A DNA stretch of 64,000 bases, taken from Paenibacillus sp. FSL H8-0537. GTDB lineage: Bacteria > Bacillota > Bacilli > Paenibacillales > Paenibacillaceae. The position numbers and the translations under genes are program-made. Location of the stretch: NCBI RefSeq assembly GCF_038051995.1, contig NZ_CP150290.1, positions 5,384,001 through 5,448,000 of the forward strand. The letters are read 5' to 3'. A model generated the notes under the pieces. That model was not told the origin of the DNA. It saw nothing but the letters and a program-made list of their open reading frames with translations, and did not search any database. Below, piece by piece: positions 1-7,556 of this stretch (its first letter is position 1; each line of letters begins with the position of its first letter).

Positions 1-625
1 ACAAAATGAGCAGCCAAGGAAGCAGCGGCCAAAAATGATCCCATGTTCTTCCATATGTACTTCCCATCAGCCAGATCATCGCCTGCTTAATGTTCTGAAC
101 GTGACGCGTCGTCATCCAAAAGGTAATATATGCGTGTGAGGCCGCGCCCACCCCTACGCCGACAAGCAGCAGCCGCATTGGTGCAGCTCCACGTCGCCAA
201 GCAAGAAAATACGTAAGCGCAGCCGCTCCAAGCGCCCCGCTAAACGCAATAAAAGGCAGCAGCGCAATCGGCACCGATGGCAGGGCAATAATGGCGGTAA
301 CCGCCATTAAGGCAGCACCTCCGTTAATGCCAATAACACCTGGGGCAGCCAGCGGATTGCGGGTAATCCCTTGTAAAATGGCACCTGACAGCGCCAGCCC
401 GCAGCCGACTAGAAAGGCTACCAGCGACCTTGGAAAGCGCAGCTGATTGACGACAAACTCATATTCAGGCTCGCCAATGCCGATGATCGTTTTCCACGCT
501 TGTGACAGCGGTACAGGATATTCTCCGATCATAATGCTCATCGAGAGAACGATAAAATTGGCGGCAATCAGGACAACTATGACGGGCCACAAAGGGGCGG
601 AGGCGGATAAAGTGAAACGGGACAT
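1..625 (-). CDS. FecCD-family iron-siderophore ABC permease (3' end cut by window edge)
   Basis: Inner-membrane permease subunit for ferric-siderophore import. The gene starts at the ATG at 625 and runs off the left edge, so only about 208 residues are visible. The translation opens MSRFTLSASAPLWPV and carries FecCD hallmarks: a first membrane helix, the segment LRFPRSLVAFLVG, and GAILQGITRNPLAAPGVIG, the conserved coupling-region motif of the family. The ATG overlaps the TAA of the preceding permease by one base (TAATG), showing translational coupling. With the adjacent permease it forms the usual FecC/FecD or FhuB/FhuG heterodimer. Family assignment is firm; the exact siderophore is inferred from the neighbouring synthesis operon. 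Confidence 0.93.
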   Translation of the reverse strand, partial: MSRFTLSASAPLWPVIVVLIAANFIVLSMSIMIGEYPVPLSQAWKTIIGIGEPEYEFVVNQLRFPRSLVAFLVGCGLALSGAILQGITRNPLAAPGVIGINGGAALMAVTAIIALPSVPIALLPFIAFSGALGAAALTYFLAWRRGAAPMRLLLVGVGVGAASHAYITFWMTTRHVQNIKQAMIWLMGSTYGRTWDHFWPLLPWLLIL

Positions 626-1611
626 TATCGCTTCTCCCTCCTTTGAGCCAAATAAATGAGGAAGGGAGCGCCTGCCATCGCCGTCACTACACCTGCCGGA
701 AGCTCCTGATAGGGAAAAATAAAGCGAGCGGCGATATCCGCCAGCAGCAGCAAGCCCGCTCCAAACAGCGCAGAATAAGGAATAATCCAGCGATAATCCA
801 GTCCGACCATAAATCTGACGATATGCGGAACCGCAAGACCAATGAAGCCGATTGGCCCAGCAATAGCGACAGAGCCTCCCATAAGGAACATGACGATGAA
901 CAGCGCCGCCGTCTTCATTAGGCCGATTTTCAGCCCCAGCCCCTGAGCAACCTCATCGCCGAGACTAAGCAAATTGATTTGCCGGCTGAGCGCCAGAGCG
1001 CCCGTGATCCCGACCAGCATGTATGGCAGCACGCGCACGAACATTTCCATACTGCCACCGGTTAATGAACCCGCCATCCAGAAGCGCATTTCATCCAGCG
1101 ACTCCTCGCTGAAAATAAGAATGCCCTGCACCATGGAGGCAAGCAGCATATTGATTGTGGCGCCCGCCAAAATCAGCTTAATGGACGTAAGGCCTCCCCG
1201 GCCCAGCGAGCCAAGCATAAAAACTACGAGACAGGCAAGCCCAGCCCCGAGCAGTGCCGCCCACATATGGACAAGCGAAGACGTAAAGCCAAATACAAAC
1301 ATGGAAATGACGAGCAGCAGCGCCGCCCCATAGTTGCTTCCGAGCATCTCGGGGCCCGCCAGCGGATTGCGGCTAATCGCCTGCATAATGCTTCCCGCCA
1401 TCCCGAGCGATGCTCCGACCATCATCGCCATTAGCGCGCGCGGCACACGGACCGTGCGAACGATCAGATGCTCCCTTGAGCCGTCAAATGAGGTAAACGC
1501 ATCGATGACCGTATGAAGCGGAACCATTGATTTTCCTACAGCGATGCTGGCTGCAAGGCCAAGGATGACAAATACAATACCGAGCACAATGCCCATAAGC
1601 CGAATATTCAA
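625..1611 (-). CDS. FecCD-family iron-siderophore ABC permease
   Basis: Second permease subunit of the ferric-siderophore importer, 328 residues, close to the family's usual length. Start is a TTG at 1611 preceded at 7 nt by GGAGG. It contains VRVPRALMAMMVGASLG and GSIMQAISRNPLAGPEMLG, the FecCD signature, and many hydrophobic segments compatible with 8-10 helices. The C-terminal segment GPIGFIGLAVPHIVR is the conserved cytoplasmic loop that contacts the ATPase. It lies downstream of the binding-protein gene and overlaps the next permease. No ATPase gene is seen; Bacillales often share one such ATPase (YusV/FhuC type) between several importers, so this may be the case here, or it may lie left of the window. 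Confidence 0.95.
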   Translation of the reverse strand: MNIRLMGIVLGIVFVILGLAASIAVGKSMVPLHTVIDAFTSFDGSREHLIVRTVRVPRALMAMMVGASLGMAGSIMQAISRNPLAGPEMLGSNYGAALLLVISMFVFGFTSSLVHMWAALLGAGLACLVVFMLGSLGRGGLTSIKLILAGATINMLLASMVQGILIFSEESLDEMRFWMAGSLTGGSMEMFVRVLPYMLVGITGALALSRQINLLSLGDEVAQGLGLKIGLMKTAALFIVMFLMGGSVAIAGPIGFIGLAVPHIVRFMVGLDYRWIIPYSALFGAGLLLLADIAARFIFPYQELPAGVVTAMAGAPFLIYLAQRREKR

Positions 1612-1634
1612 ATCCGTTCCTCCCTAAAAGCGTG

Positions 1635-1658
1635 GCGGCAGAGCGCCAGCTCTGCCGC
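1635..1658 (-). other. Intra-operon hairpin between binding-protein and permease genes
   Basis: A perfect 9-bp stem (GCGGCAGAG paired with CTCTGCCGC, 6-nt loop) lies in the 103-bp gap between the binding-protein stop and the permease start. It has only a short T-run after it on the minus strand, so it is more likely a partial terminator or an mRNA-stabilising hairpin than a full terminator. Such hairpins commonly allow more binding protein than permease to be made. The role is inferred. Confidence 0.5.
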
Positions 1659-1714
1659 AGCAGGGACACTCTGCCTACTCACCACGCTTCCAATCCCTTG
1701 AACGCAAGCGCTGA

Positions 1715-2746
1715 TTACGCTTTGACCAGGAACTTAGCCAAATCGTCAATCATAAGATTGACGGCCTGTATGCCATGCCCGCTGAGCCAAACTTCCCAGC
1801 TCGCTACGTAGACGCGATCATTTTGCACACCTTTGAGCGTATTCCATAGCGGATTGCTTTTAATTTTTTGCTCAAAATATTCCTGCTCGCTTTCGCGTCC
1901 GAACAAAATAATGACATCGCCGTCCAGATCGGCAATTTGTTCCTCTGTCGCATTAAAGTTAAAATCGTCATCGCCGCTTTGTACAGCTGGACGCTTAATG
2001 CCTGCACGCTCTACTACACCGCCAGTGAACGAAGGCTTCAAGTAAACGGAAACGCGGTCCTTCCTTGGACGAAGCAGCGAAACCTCCGTCGTATTCAAGC
2101 TATCGCCCAGCTTTGCGTGCAGCTCTGCAATATGCGCATCAAATTGCTCAATCAGCTTCTTGCCCTCTGCTTCTTTGCCAACAATAGCGGCGTGCACAGC
2201 CAGATTCGCCTCCCATTGTGCGCCGCCTACCTCAGTAAATACAGTTGGCGCAATTTGTGAAAGCTGTTCATAAATAGCCTCCTGGGTATCCTTGATGCCG
2301 ATAATGACATCTGGCTTCAACGAGGCAATCGTCTCCAAGCTCGGCTGCTCCACCGTTCCGATATTCGTAATGCCATCTGTTCCTGTCAAATAAGTGGCGA
2401 AGCCATCATCCACCGAAATGATCGATGGCGCGCCAACCGGCTTCACGCCAAGTGCAAGTATATTATCAAGTGCGCCATTATCCAATACAACCACTTTCTG
2501 CGGATTAGGCGGAACGACTGTTTCTCCCATCGCATGCTTGAAAGTACGATTTTCTGTCGACCCAGCAGCATTTGCTTCAGCGGTTGGCTGAGTGCTTTCT
2601 CCCGCAGCCGGACTAGCACTGCTTTGCCCAGGCGATGCACCGCCAGTTCCATTTGCCGCAGCTCCGCAGCCTGATACGACGAGCATCAGCAGCAGCAGCA
2701 CCAGTACCGCGCGCGCCTGCCCATTGATTTGTAACTTGAATAACAT
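1715..2746 (-). CDS. Iron-siderophore ABC transporter substrate-binding lipoprotein
   Basis: Extracellular, membrane-anchored receptor that captures the ferric siderophore and hands it to the FecCD permeases. 343 residues; lipoprotein signal peptide with lipobox VSGC at about residues 24-27, then a low-complexity Gly/Ser/Ala/Thr linker. The fold is a class III (FhuD/FeuA/BtuF-like) binding protein: VVPPNPQKVVVLDNGALDNILALGV at the start of the N lobe, LETIASLKPDVIIG, and a C lobe containing RVYVASWEVWLSG. Start ATG at 2746 follows GGGAGGG by 7 nt. It heads the operon with the two permeases and has a Fur-type box upstream (2795-2809). Substrate inferred to be the carboxylate siderophore made by the neighbouring operon. 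Confidence 0.93.
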   Translation of the reverse strand: MLFKLQINGQARAVLVLLLLMLVVSGCGAAANGTGGASPGQSSASPAAGESTQPTAEANAAGSTENRTFKHAMGETVVPPNPQKVVVLDNGALDNILALGVKPVGAPSIISVDDGFATYLTGTDGITNIGTVEQPSLETIASLKPDVIIGIKDTQEAIYEQLSQIAPTVFTEVGGAQWEANLAVHAAIVGKEAEGKKLIEQFDAHIAELHAKLGDSLNTTEVSLLRPRKDRVSVYLKPSFTGGVVERAGIKRPAVQSGDDDFNFNATEEQIADLDGDVIILFGRESEQEYFEQKIKSNPLWNTLKGVQNDRVYVASWEVWLSGHGIQAVNLMIDDLAKFLVKA

Positions 2747-2794
2747 TGAAAAACCCTCCCTGTATGTATCTTCGGCCTTTAACGACCATTTTTA

Positions 2795-2809
2795 TGAGAA
2801 CTATTCTCA
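2795..2809. promoter_or_regulatory. Fur-type box upstream of the uptake operon
   Basis: TGAGAACTATTCTCA fits the 7-1-7 Fur pattern (TGATAAT N ATTATCA) with GAGAA/TTCTC arms. On the minus strand it lies just downstream of a possible -10 (TATGAT, 2818-2823) that has a weak TGTACA -35 at 17 bp. This position would let iron-loaded Fur block transcription of the binding-protein/permease genes. A second overlapping palindrome, ATTCTC AAC GAGAAT, follows at 2803-2817 and could be an extra Fur or AraC-regulator contact. Confidence 0.7.
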
Positions 2810-2917
2810 ACGAGAATCATAAAACGTTTGGCGCTTTTTGTACATTGATCTTTTTGTCCGATTCCATATAAGATTTTATCATCTACCCCATAGTTGACAA
2901 TAACCTATTTTCATAAT

Positions 2918-2946
2918 TGACTATGATAATGATTTTCATTTACAAT
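2918..2946 (+). promoter_or_regulatory. SigA-type promoter with embedded Fur box for the AraC/binding-domain regulator
   Basis: TTGACT (2918-2923), a 17-bp spacer and TACAAT (2941-2946) make a good vegetative promoter on the plus strand. The spacer holds TGATAATGATTTTCA (2924-2938), a near-consensus 7-1-7 Fur box. Iron-bound Fur should therefore shut off the regulator gene at 3120. Transcription would start near 2953, placing the repeat at 2974-3073 inside the mRNA leader. Confidence 0.72.
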
Positions 2947-2973
2947 AAACAGGATCCCATTTTTCTTATTTTT

Positions 2974-3073
2974 AAATATAAGCATTTATAAGTTTCACTC
3001 TTATAACAGGCTTATATTTCTCGGACTGAAACGCGCCGCGCCGCCAAAGGACGGCGACAGCCGTTTCACCTTG
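2974..3073 (-). repeat. Two-hairpin interspersed repeat, copy 1 (inverted orientation)
   Basis: Reverse-oriented copy of the 99-101-bp element also found at 4721, 16540 and 19762-20016. Read on the minus strand it starts CAAGGTGAAACGGCTGTCGC, continues through the GC-rich arm ending GCGTTTCAG, then an AT-rich arm beginning and ending with a paired AAATATAAG/CTTATATTT. It lies in the predicted 5' leader of the AraC-type regulator gene, about 45 bp before its start codon. Confidence 0.85.
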
Positions 3074-3119
3074 CAGCAACCGATGCCTCTTACCAGACTA
3101 ATAGACTGGAGACGCCAAA

Positions 3120-4712
3120 ATGAAACGTACAATGGTTTTTTTATCTTCCATTCACAAATACAGCAAACCCGCTCACACTTCTATTCAGCGGACGGCGCCC
3201 GCTCCGATGCTCATCTTTCTTACCCGAGGCTCCGGCCTCCTCTCTATGAACGGCTATGAGCGAAAGCTCGAAGCGCTTGAGCCGCTTCTGCTGCTTCCCG
3301 GCATGTCTATACGCTTCCAAGCAGGTCGCGGAGACTTTGAATATTATGTGCTGATGCTGGATGCCGTTGGTATCGCCAAACAGCGTGAAAGCCGGAAGGT
3401 ACAGCTTCCCGAGCTGCCAGCCGAGCTGTTCAATAGTGGCATTAAACTGCACAGCCAGCAGCAAATCTCCGAGCGCATCGCACGCCTATATGAGACAGCC
3501 TCACAAGCCGATAAGTTCGAAAGCAGGCCTGAACGCGAGATGATGATTCAACTGCAATTTCAGGAGCTTTACAGCACAGTCCTGCTAGAGCTGCTGGAGC
3601 TTAATCGCATTCCAACATCTGAGAAGGGCATGCAGGAAAGCATTAACTACCTTCATAAACATCTGCATGAAAAAATCAATCTGGAGCAGCTTGCCAGTAT
3701 CGCCATGCTGACGCCAACCTCCTACTCGCGCAAGTTTAAGAAGGTAATGGGCGTCACTCCCTTTGAATATTTAGCAGAGCTTCGGGTCAAGGAGGCGAAG
3801 GCCCAGCTCTCGCTGAATGGGGCGTCTGTCAGAAGTGTCTCCGAGCGGATTGGCTTTGGCAGCGAATTTTATTTCAGCCGGGTATTTAAAGCAGCGGTTG
3901 GCATTTCTCCCAATCTCTATATGAAGCGCCATCAATTAAAAATCGCGGTCGTCGCCTGCTCCAGCTTTGACGACAGCTTGCGCTCGCTCGGCATTTATCC
4001 GATAGCCAGCATGAACTGCTTCCGTTATCCCGGCATGGGAGAAGCCGAGCATCTGCGCAAAGTGACCGGACATTTGCAGACGCTGATGCTGCTTAAACCG
4101 GATTTGATTCTCATTGATCGCTATCATCATAACTACGAGGAGCCGCTTAAACAAATCGCCTCCACCGCTTGTCTGGAGCATCATGCCGACTGGCGTATCG
4201 CCTTGCACAAAATTGCGGAGATGATCGGCTGCGAGCTCACCGAGCAGACGATGCTCAGCGAGCTGGCGCAGCAAACCGACGACGCCCGCAAGCAGCTCGG
4301 CCGCTCCGTCGGCAGCGGTAGCCTGACGTTAATGCGGGTTACGCACAACGCCGTACGCATTCAAGGAGCGCCGGACCATCCGCTCAACGAGCTGCTGTTC
4401 ACCGAGCTCGGACTAACGGCGGGCAGCTCTTCTCCAGCCATTGACCACAAGGTCGAAATGCAGCCGGAGCAGCTTAGCGGCCTATCCATTCAATCGGATT
4501 ATTTGTTCGTTCAGAAGCTTCATCATGGACCGAGCAGCGATCAAATTTTGCAGCGAATGCAAAGCAGCCCCTTCTGGAAAAAGCATGAGGCTGTCCAGAG
4601 CGGCCGTGTACGCTTCATCCCAAATTGGTATGCCATGTGCTGGACGCCGATCGGCCGCAAAACGATTATGGATTCGCTGCTCCTCTATACGGACGGACAG
4701 CATCATGCCTAG
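3120..4712 (+). CDS. Btr-like AraC-family regulator fused to a siderophore-binding-protein domain
   Basis: Transcription activator predicted to sense siderophore and switch on iron uptake. 530 residues, essentially the size of B. subtilis Btr (bacillibactin-responsive activator of feuABC). Order: N-terminal AraC sensing region (about 1-160), two helix-turn-helix motifs (about 175-275, with LEQLASIAMLTPTSYSRKF and SVSERIGFGSEFYFSRVFK), then a periplasmic-binding-protein-like domain (about 276-530) starting LKIAVVACSSFDDSLRSLG and containing LKPDLILIDRYHHNYEE. The last domain is cytoplasmic here and would bind (ferric) siderophore. The gene sits between the uptake genes and the synthesis operon. 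Likely target is the uptake promoter. The start has only a weak ribosome site; the family call is strong. Confidence 0.93.
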   Translation: MKRTMVFLSSIHKYSKPAHTSIQRTAPAPMLIFLTRGSGLLSMNGYERKLEALEPLLLLPGMSIRFQAGRGDFEYYVLMLDAVGIAKQRESRKVQLPELPAELFNSGIKLHSQQQISERIARLYETASQADKFESRPEREMMIQLQFQELYSTVLLELLELNRIPTSEKGMQESINYLHKHLHEKINLEQLASIAMLTPTSYSRKFKKVMGVTPFEYLAELRVKEAKAQLSLNGASVRSVSERIGFGSEFYFSRVFKAAVGISPNLYMKRHQLKIAVVACSSFDDSLRSLGIYPIASMNCFRYPGMGEAEHLRKVTGHLQTLMLLKPDLILIDRYHHNYEEPLKQIASTACLEHHADWRIALHKIAEMIGCELTEQTMLSELAQQTDDARKQLGRSVGSGSLTLMRVTHNAVRIQGAPDHPLNELLFTELGLTAGSSSPAIDHKVEMQPEQLSGLSIQSDYLFVQKLHHGPSSDQILQRMQSSPFWKKHEAVQSGRVRFIPNWYAMCWTPIGRKTIMDSLLLYTDGQHHA

Positions 4713-4720
4713 TTTTTCAA

Positions 4721-4820
4721 CAAGGTGAAACGGCTGTCGCCGTCCTTTGGCGGCGCGGCGCGTTTCATTCCGAGAAATTATAGAGAAGGGATAGCGCTAG
4801 GATATCCTATCTCTATATTT
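4721..4820 (+). repeat. Two-hairpin interspersed repeat, copy 2
   Basis: Begins CAAGGTGAAACGGCTGTCGC nine bases after the regulator's stop codon and ends TCTCTATATTT. First arm pairs GAAACG with CGTTTC around a GC-rich core; second arm pairs GAAATTATAGAGA with TCTCTATATTTC. It abuts the terminator at 4824. Small ORFs reading through the element are artefacts of its sequence. Confidence 0.88.
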
Positions 4821-4823
4821 CAA

Positions 4824-4868
4824 AAAAAAGCCTATGCGGCCGCGCTAACGCGGCTACATAGGCTTTTT
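4824..4868. terminator. Bidirectional terminator between regulator and siderophore operon
   Basis: A-run, then stem AAAAGCCTATG with inner GCCGCG/CGCGGC pairs, returning as CATAGGCTTTTT. It serves the plus-strand regulator and, read in reverse, the minus-strand operon. The exporter gene's last codons and stop lie inside its right arm. Confidence 0.8.
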
Positions 4869-6206
4869 GAATGCTTCGCCCGCAGGTCGGGGCGTAGAAG
4901 CGTTATTTTCAGGAGTGGCGATCGTGTCAGAAGGAGTTTCGGGATTTGCTCTAGCATCGCTTCTGGATTTGCCGCTGCCTCCAAGCATTTTGTAGCTCCA
5001 GCCGGCATTGAGCAGCATGAGAAAGGCAGACATGAGAAAAACTCCCCTTATACCCACGTAGCCATAAGCTGCCCCAGACACGATGGGCCCAAGAACGGCC
5101 CCCAGGCTGACTGCGCTCGTATCAAAGCTGTATGCCCGCGTCTCCATCCCCTTCGGCACATACTGCTTAATGAGCGTTCGCACCGTCGGAATGAGCCCGC
5201 CAATGAACATGCCAAGCAAAAACCGCAGCAGCAGCAGCTGCCAATAATAAGCGACAAAATAATGCAGCAGTACGACTACGCATGCGCCGAGCATCGAGTA
5301 GCTCAAAATGCGGTGCGGGCCTGTTCGGTCAGAGCGCCTGCCAAGCAGCGGCGCAAAAATCATATTGGACACGCCCGTAACCGAGCTGACCAGCCCTACA
5401 TATAAAGCCAGCATGCCCGCCTCGCCATGCAGCTCCTTGACGAACAGCGGAATAAACGGCAGAGATCCGGTCAGCGCAAACTGAATCATGACGCTGACCG
5501 CCAGCAGCGCGGGAATTTGCCGAACCCGACATAACACGAGAAAGCCGCCGATCGTGGAAACATTTTGCTCGGAGTGCTGATCGGCTTTCACAAAATGATC
5601 CTTCACGACGATAGCAGTCAACAGTGCCGCCAAAAACATCACCGTGCCCGTTATGAAAAAAACGCTCCGCAGCCCAAGCCATTCCGCCAGCAAGCCGCCA
5701 ATAAGCGGCCCCATGACCGTACCGGAAATATTGCCGGAATGCAGCGTCCCCATGGCGAAGCCCATTCGGCTGCTCGGCGTATTCGTCGATACAATGGCAG
5801 TTGCCGAAGGTGAAAACCCGGCAAAAGCGCCATTGAGTAAACGAAGCAGCAGCAGCTGCCATGGCGCCTCAGCGAAGCCCATCATCGCAATGACGATGGC
5901 CATGCCGAAGCCTGCTCGCAGCAGCATCATTTTTCTCCCATAGCGGTCGGCTATTCTTCCCCAGATGGGTTGGCAAATGAATAAGGTCACATAATGGGCG
6001 GCGAATATCGCTCCAGCCCAAAACCCCGCCTCACTGACCGAGCTCACGCCCAAATCCTCTAGGAACAACGGGAGAAAGGGGATGACCATCGTCGCGCTGC
6101 CCGTAACAAGAAAATTGCCGAGCCATAAAATGGTGAGATTCAGCCGCCAGTTAACCGCTGCCTTGTCTGCGCCACCTGCTCCGGCTGGCGCCCCTTTTCC
6201 CTTCAC
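4854..6206 (-). CDS. MFS transporter, probable siderophore exporter (SbnD-like)
   Basis: Predicted proton-driven efflux protein of the major facilitator superfamily, 450 residues with about 12 membrane helices. The loop GRIADRYGRKMMLLRAG (about residues 84-100) is the MFS motif A, repeated in degenerate form as LGRRSDRTGPHRILS in the second half. Start is a GTG at 6206 that overlaps the TGA of the upstream monooxygenase gene (GTGA); no good ribosome site is visible, so translation is probably coupled. It is the last gene of the siderophore operon, as exporters often are; staphyloferrin B operons carry the MFS exporter SbnD. Export of the siderophore is inferred from position. Confidence 0.88.
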   Translation of the reverse strand: MKGKGAPAGAGGADKAAVNWRLNLTILWLGNFLVTGSATMVIPFLPLFLEDLGVSSVSEAGFWAGAIFAAHYVTLFICQPIWGRIADRYGRKMMLLRAGFGMAIVIAMMGFAEAPWQLLLLRLLNGAFAGFSPSATAIVSTNTPSSRMGFAMGTLHSGNISGTVMGPLIGGLLAEWLGLRSVFFITGTVMFLAALLTAIVVKDHFVKADQHSEQNVSTIGGFLVLCRVRQIPALLAVSVMIQFALTGSLPFIPLFVKELHGEAGMLALYVGLVSSVTGVSNMIFAPLLGRRSDRTGPHRILSYSMLGACVVVLLHYFVAYYWQLLLLRFLLGMFIGGLIPTVRTLIKQYVPKGMETRAYSFDTSAVSLGAVLGPIVSGAAYGYVGIRGVFLMSAFLMLLNAGWSYKMLGGSGKSRSDARANPETPSDTIATPENNASTPRPAGEAFKKPM

Positions 6207-7537
6207 GCGTGGACGCCAGGCCGTGCCTCTACGCTGCGCCCGTAATGCTCCCGCAGTGTGCTGCCGGTATAATCGGTGCGGAACAAGCCGCGATTTTGCA
6301 GCTCAGGAATGACCTTGTCTACAAAGTCATCCAGCCCTGATGGCAGTGAAGGCGGCATTAAATTAAAGCCATCGGCTGCTCCTGCGACTGCCCAGCGCTC
6401 CATCGCATCAGCTATTTGTATCGGCGTTCCTGCCATGGAGAAATGGCCGCGTGAAGAAGCGGTGCGCATCATAAGCTGGCGAATGCTGAGCTTTTCCTGC
6501 TGCGCCATTTCAATAAACATTTGATGCCGGCCCTTCTGCGAATTGATTTGCTCGGTTTGGGGCAAGTCGGCATAAGGCAGCGGACCATCCAAAGGATAAG
6601 CAGACAGGTCTATCCCAAATAAATTAGACAGCCTATATAGTCCATAATCGATTTGCACCAGCTCATGCAGCTCCTGCTCCTTTTCCTTCGCCTCTGCTTC
6701 CGTATCGCCAATGATGGCGCAGAAGCCGGGCAAAATGCAAAGGCTATCCGTACTGCGGCCGTATTTAGCCATTCTCGATTTCAAATCGCTGTAAAAGTCG
6801 CGCCCGCCCTGCAGCGTATTTTGTGCTGTAAATACGGCCTCCGCCGCCATCGCGGCAAATTCCTTGCCCGTATCCGAAGCGCCTGCCTGCACTAGCAGCG
6901 GGTACCCTTGCGGCATGCGCGGCAAGTTCAGCGGACCGCGAACCGCATAATGCTCACCCTTATGATCGATCCGCTTAATTCGCTCGGGATTCGCATAGAC
7001 GCCGGACTGCTTGTCGATGATGAGCGCATCATCCTCCCAGCTGTCCCATAGCGATTTGACGACCTGCAAAAACTCCTCGGCCCGGCGATAGCGCATCGAA
7101 TGCTCAGGAAGCTGCTCGTCGCGGAAATTGAAAGCCGTTGTATTGCCGGTAGAGGTCACAATATTCCAGCCGGCCCGACCTCCACTGATGAGATCCAGTG
7201 AGGCGAATTTGCGGGCAATATGAAACGGCTCATTATAAGTGGTCGAGGCAGTGCCAATGAGCCCGATATGCTTCGTTGCCATCGCAAGCGCGGATAGCAG
7301 CGTAAACGGCTCCAGTCCTTGAAGCACCTTGTATTGAATCGTAGGCGGCAGGCCATAGGAATCGGCGAGAAAAATCGAATCCAGCTTGCCCCGCTCCGCG
7401 GTCTGCGCCAGCTTTACATAATAATGCACATCGACTGCCCTCTCCGGGCTACTGTCGGGATGCCGCCATGAAGCCTCATGATGGCCGGTGCTCATCAGAA
7501 ATAAATTCAGATGCAGCTGCTTTTTCGTCTGGGTCAT
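6203..7537 (-). CDS. LLM-class FMN-dependent monooxygenase (NtaA/SnaA/DszA family)
   Basis: Flavin monooxygenase of the bacterial-luciferase-like fold, 444 residues from the ATG at 7537 (GGAG 8 nt upstream; an in-frame TTG at 7564 lacks this and overlaps the previous gene). NtaA-type features: HLNLFLMSTGHHEASWR at the N-terminus, LDSIFLADSYG, the segment GRAGWNIVTS with NTTAFNF nearby, and LLVQAGASDTGKEFAA. Characterised relatives use reduced FMN to oxidise aminopolycarboxylates, sulfones or antibiotic precursors. It sits between the NIS-decarboxylase fusion and the exporter with ATGA-type coupling, so it may modify or break down the siderophore or a precursor. I know of no counterpart in the characterised staphyloferrin B pathway. 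Confidence 0.85.
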   Translation of the reverse strand: MTQTKKQLHLNLFLMSTGHHEASWRHPDSSPERAVDVHYYVKLAQTAERGKLDSIFLADSYGLPPTIQYKVLQGLEPFTLLSALAMATKHIGLIGTASTTYNEPFHIARKFASLDLISGGRAGWNIVTSTGNTTAFNFRDEQLPEHSMRYRRAEEFLQVVKSLWDSWEDDALIIDKQSGVYANPERIKRIDHKGEHYAVRGPLNLPRMPQGYPLLVQAGASDTGKEFAAMAAEAVFTAQNTLQGGRDFYSDLKSRMAKYGRSTDSLCILPGFCAIIGDTEAEAKEKEQELHELVQIDYGLYRLSNLFGIDLSAYPLDGPLPYADLPQTEQINSQKGRHQMFIEMAQQEKLSIRQLMMRTASSRGHFSMAGTPIQIADAMERWAVAGAADGFNLMPPSLPSGLDDFVDKVIPELQNRGLFRTDYTGSTLREHYGRSVEARPGVHA

Positions 7538-7556
7538 CGTTTTCAGCTCCGTTTCT

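Noticed and set aside
4725..5405. Plus-strand ORF beginning MKRLSPSFGG, also at 16544
   Set aside because: The start lies in the repeat and the rest is antisense to the MFS gene. The same opening appears wherever the repeat occurs, so it is an artefact.
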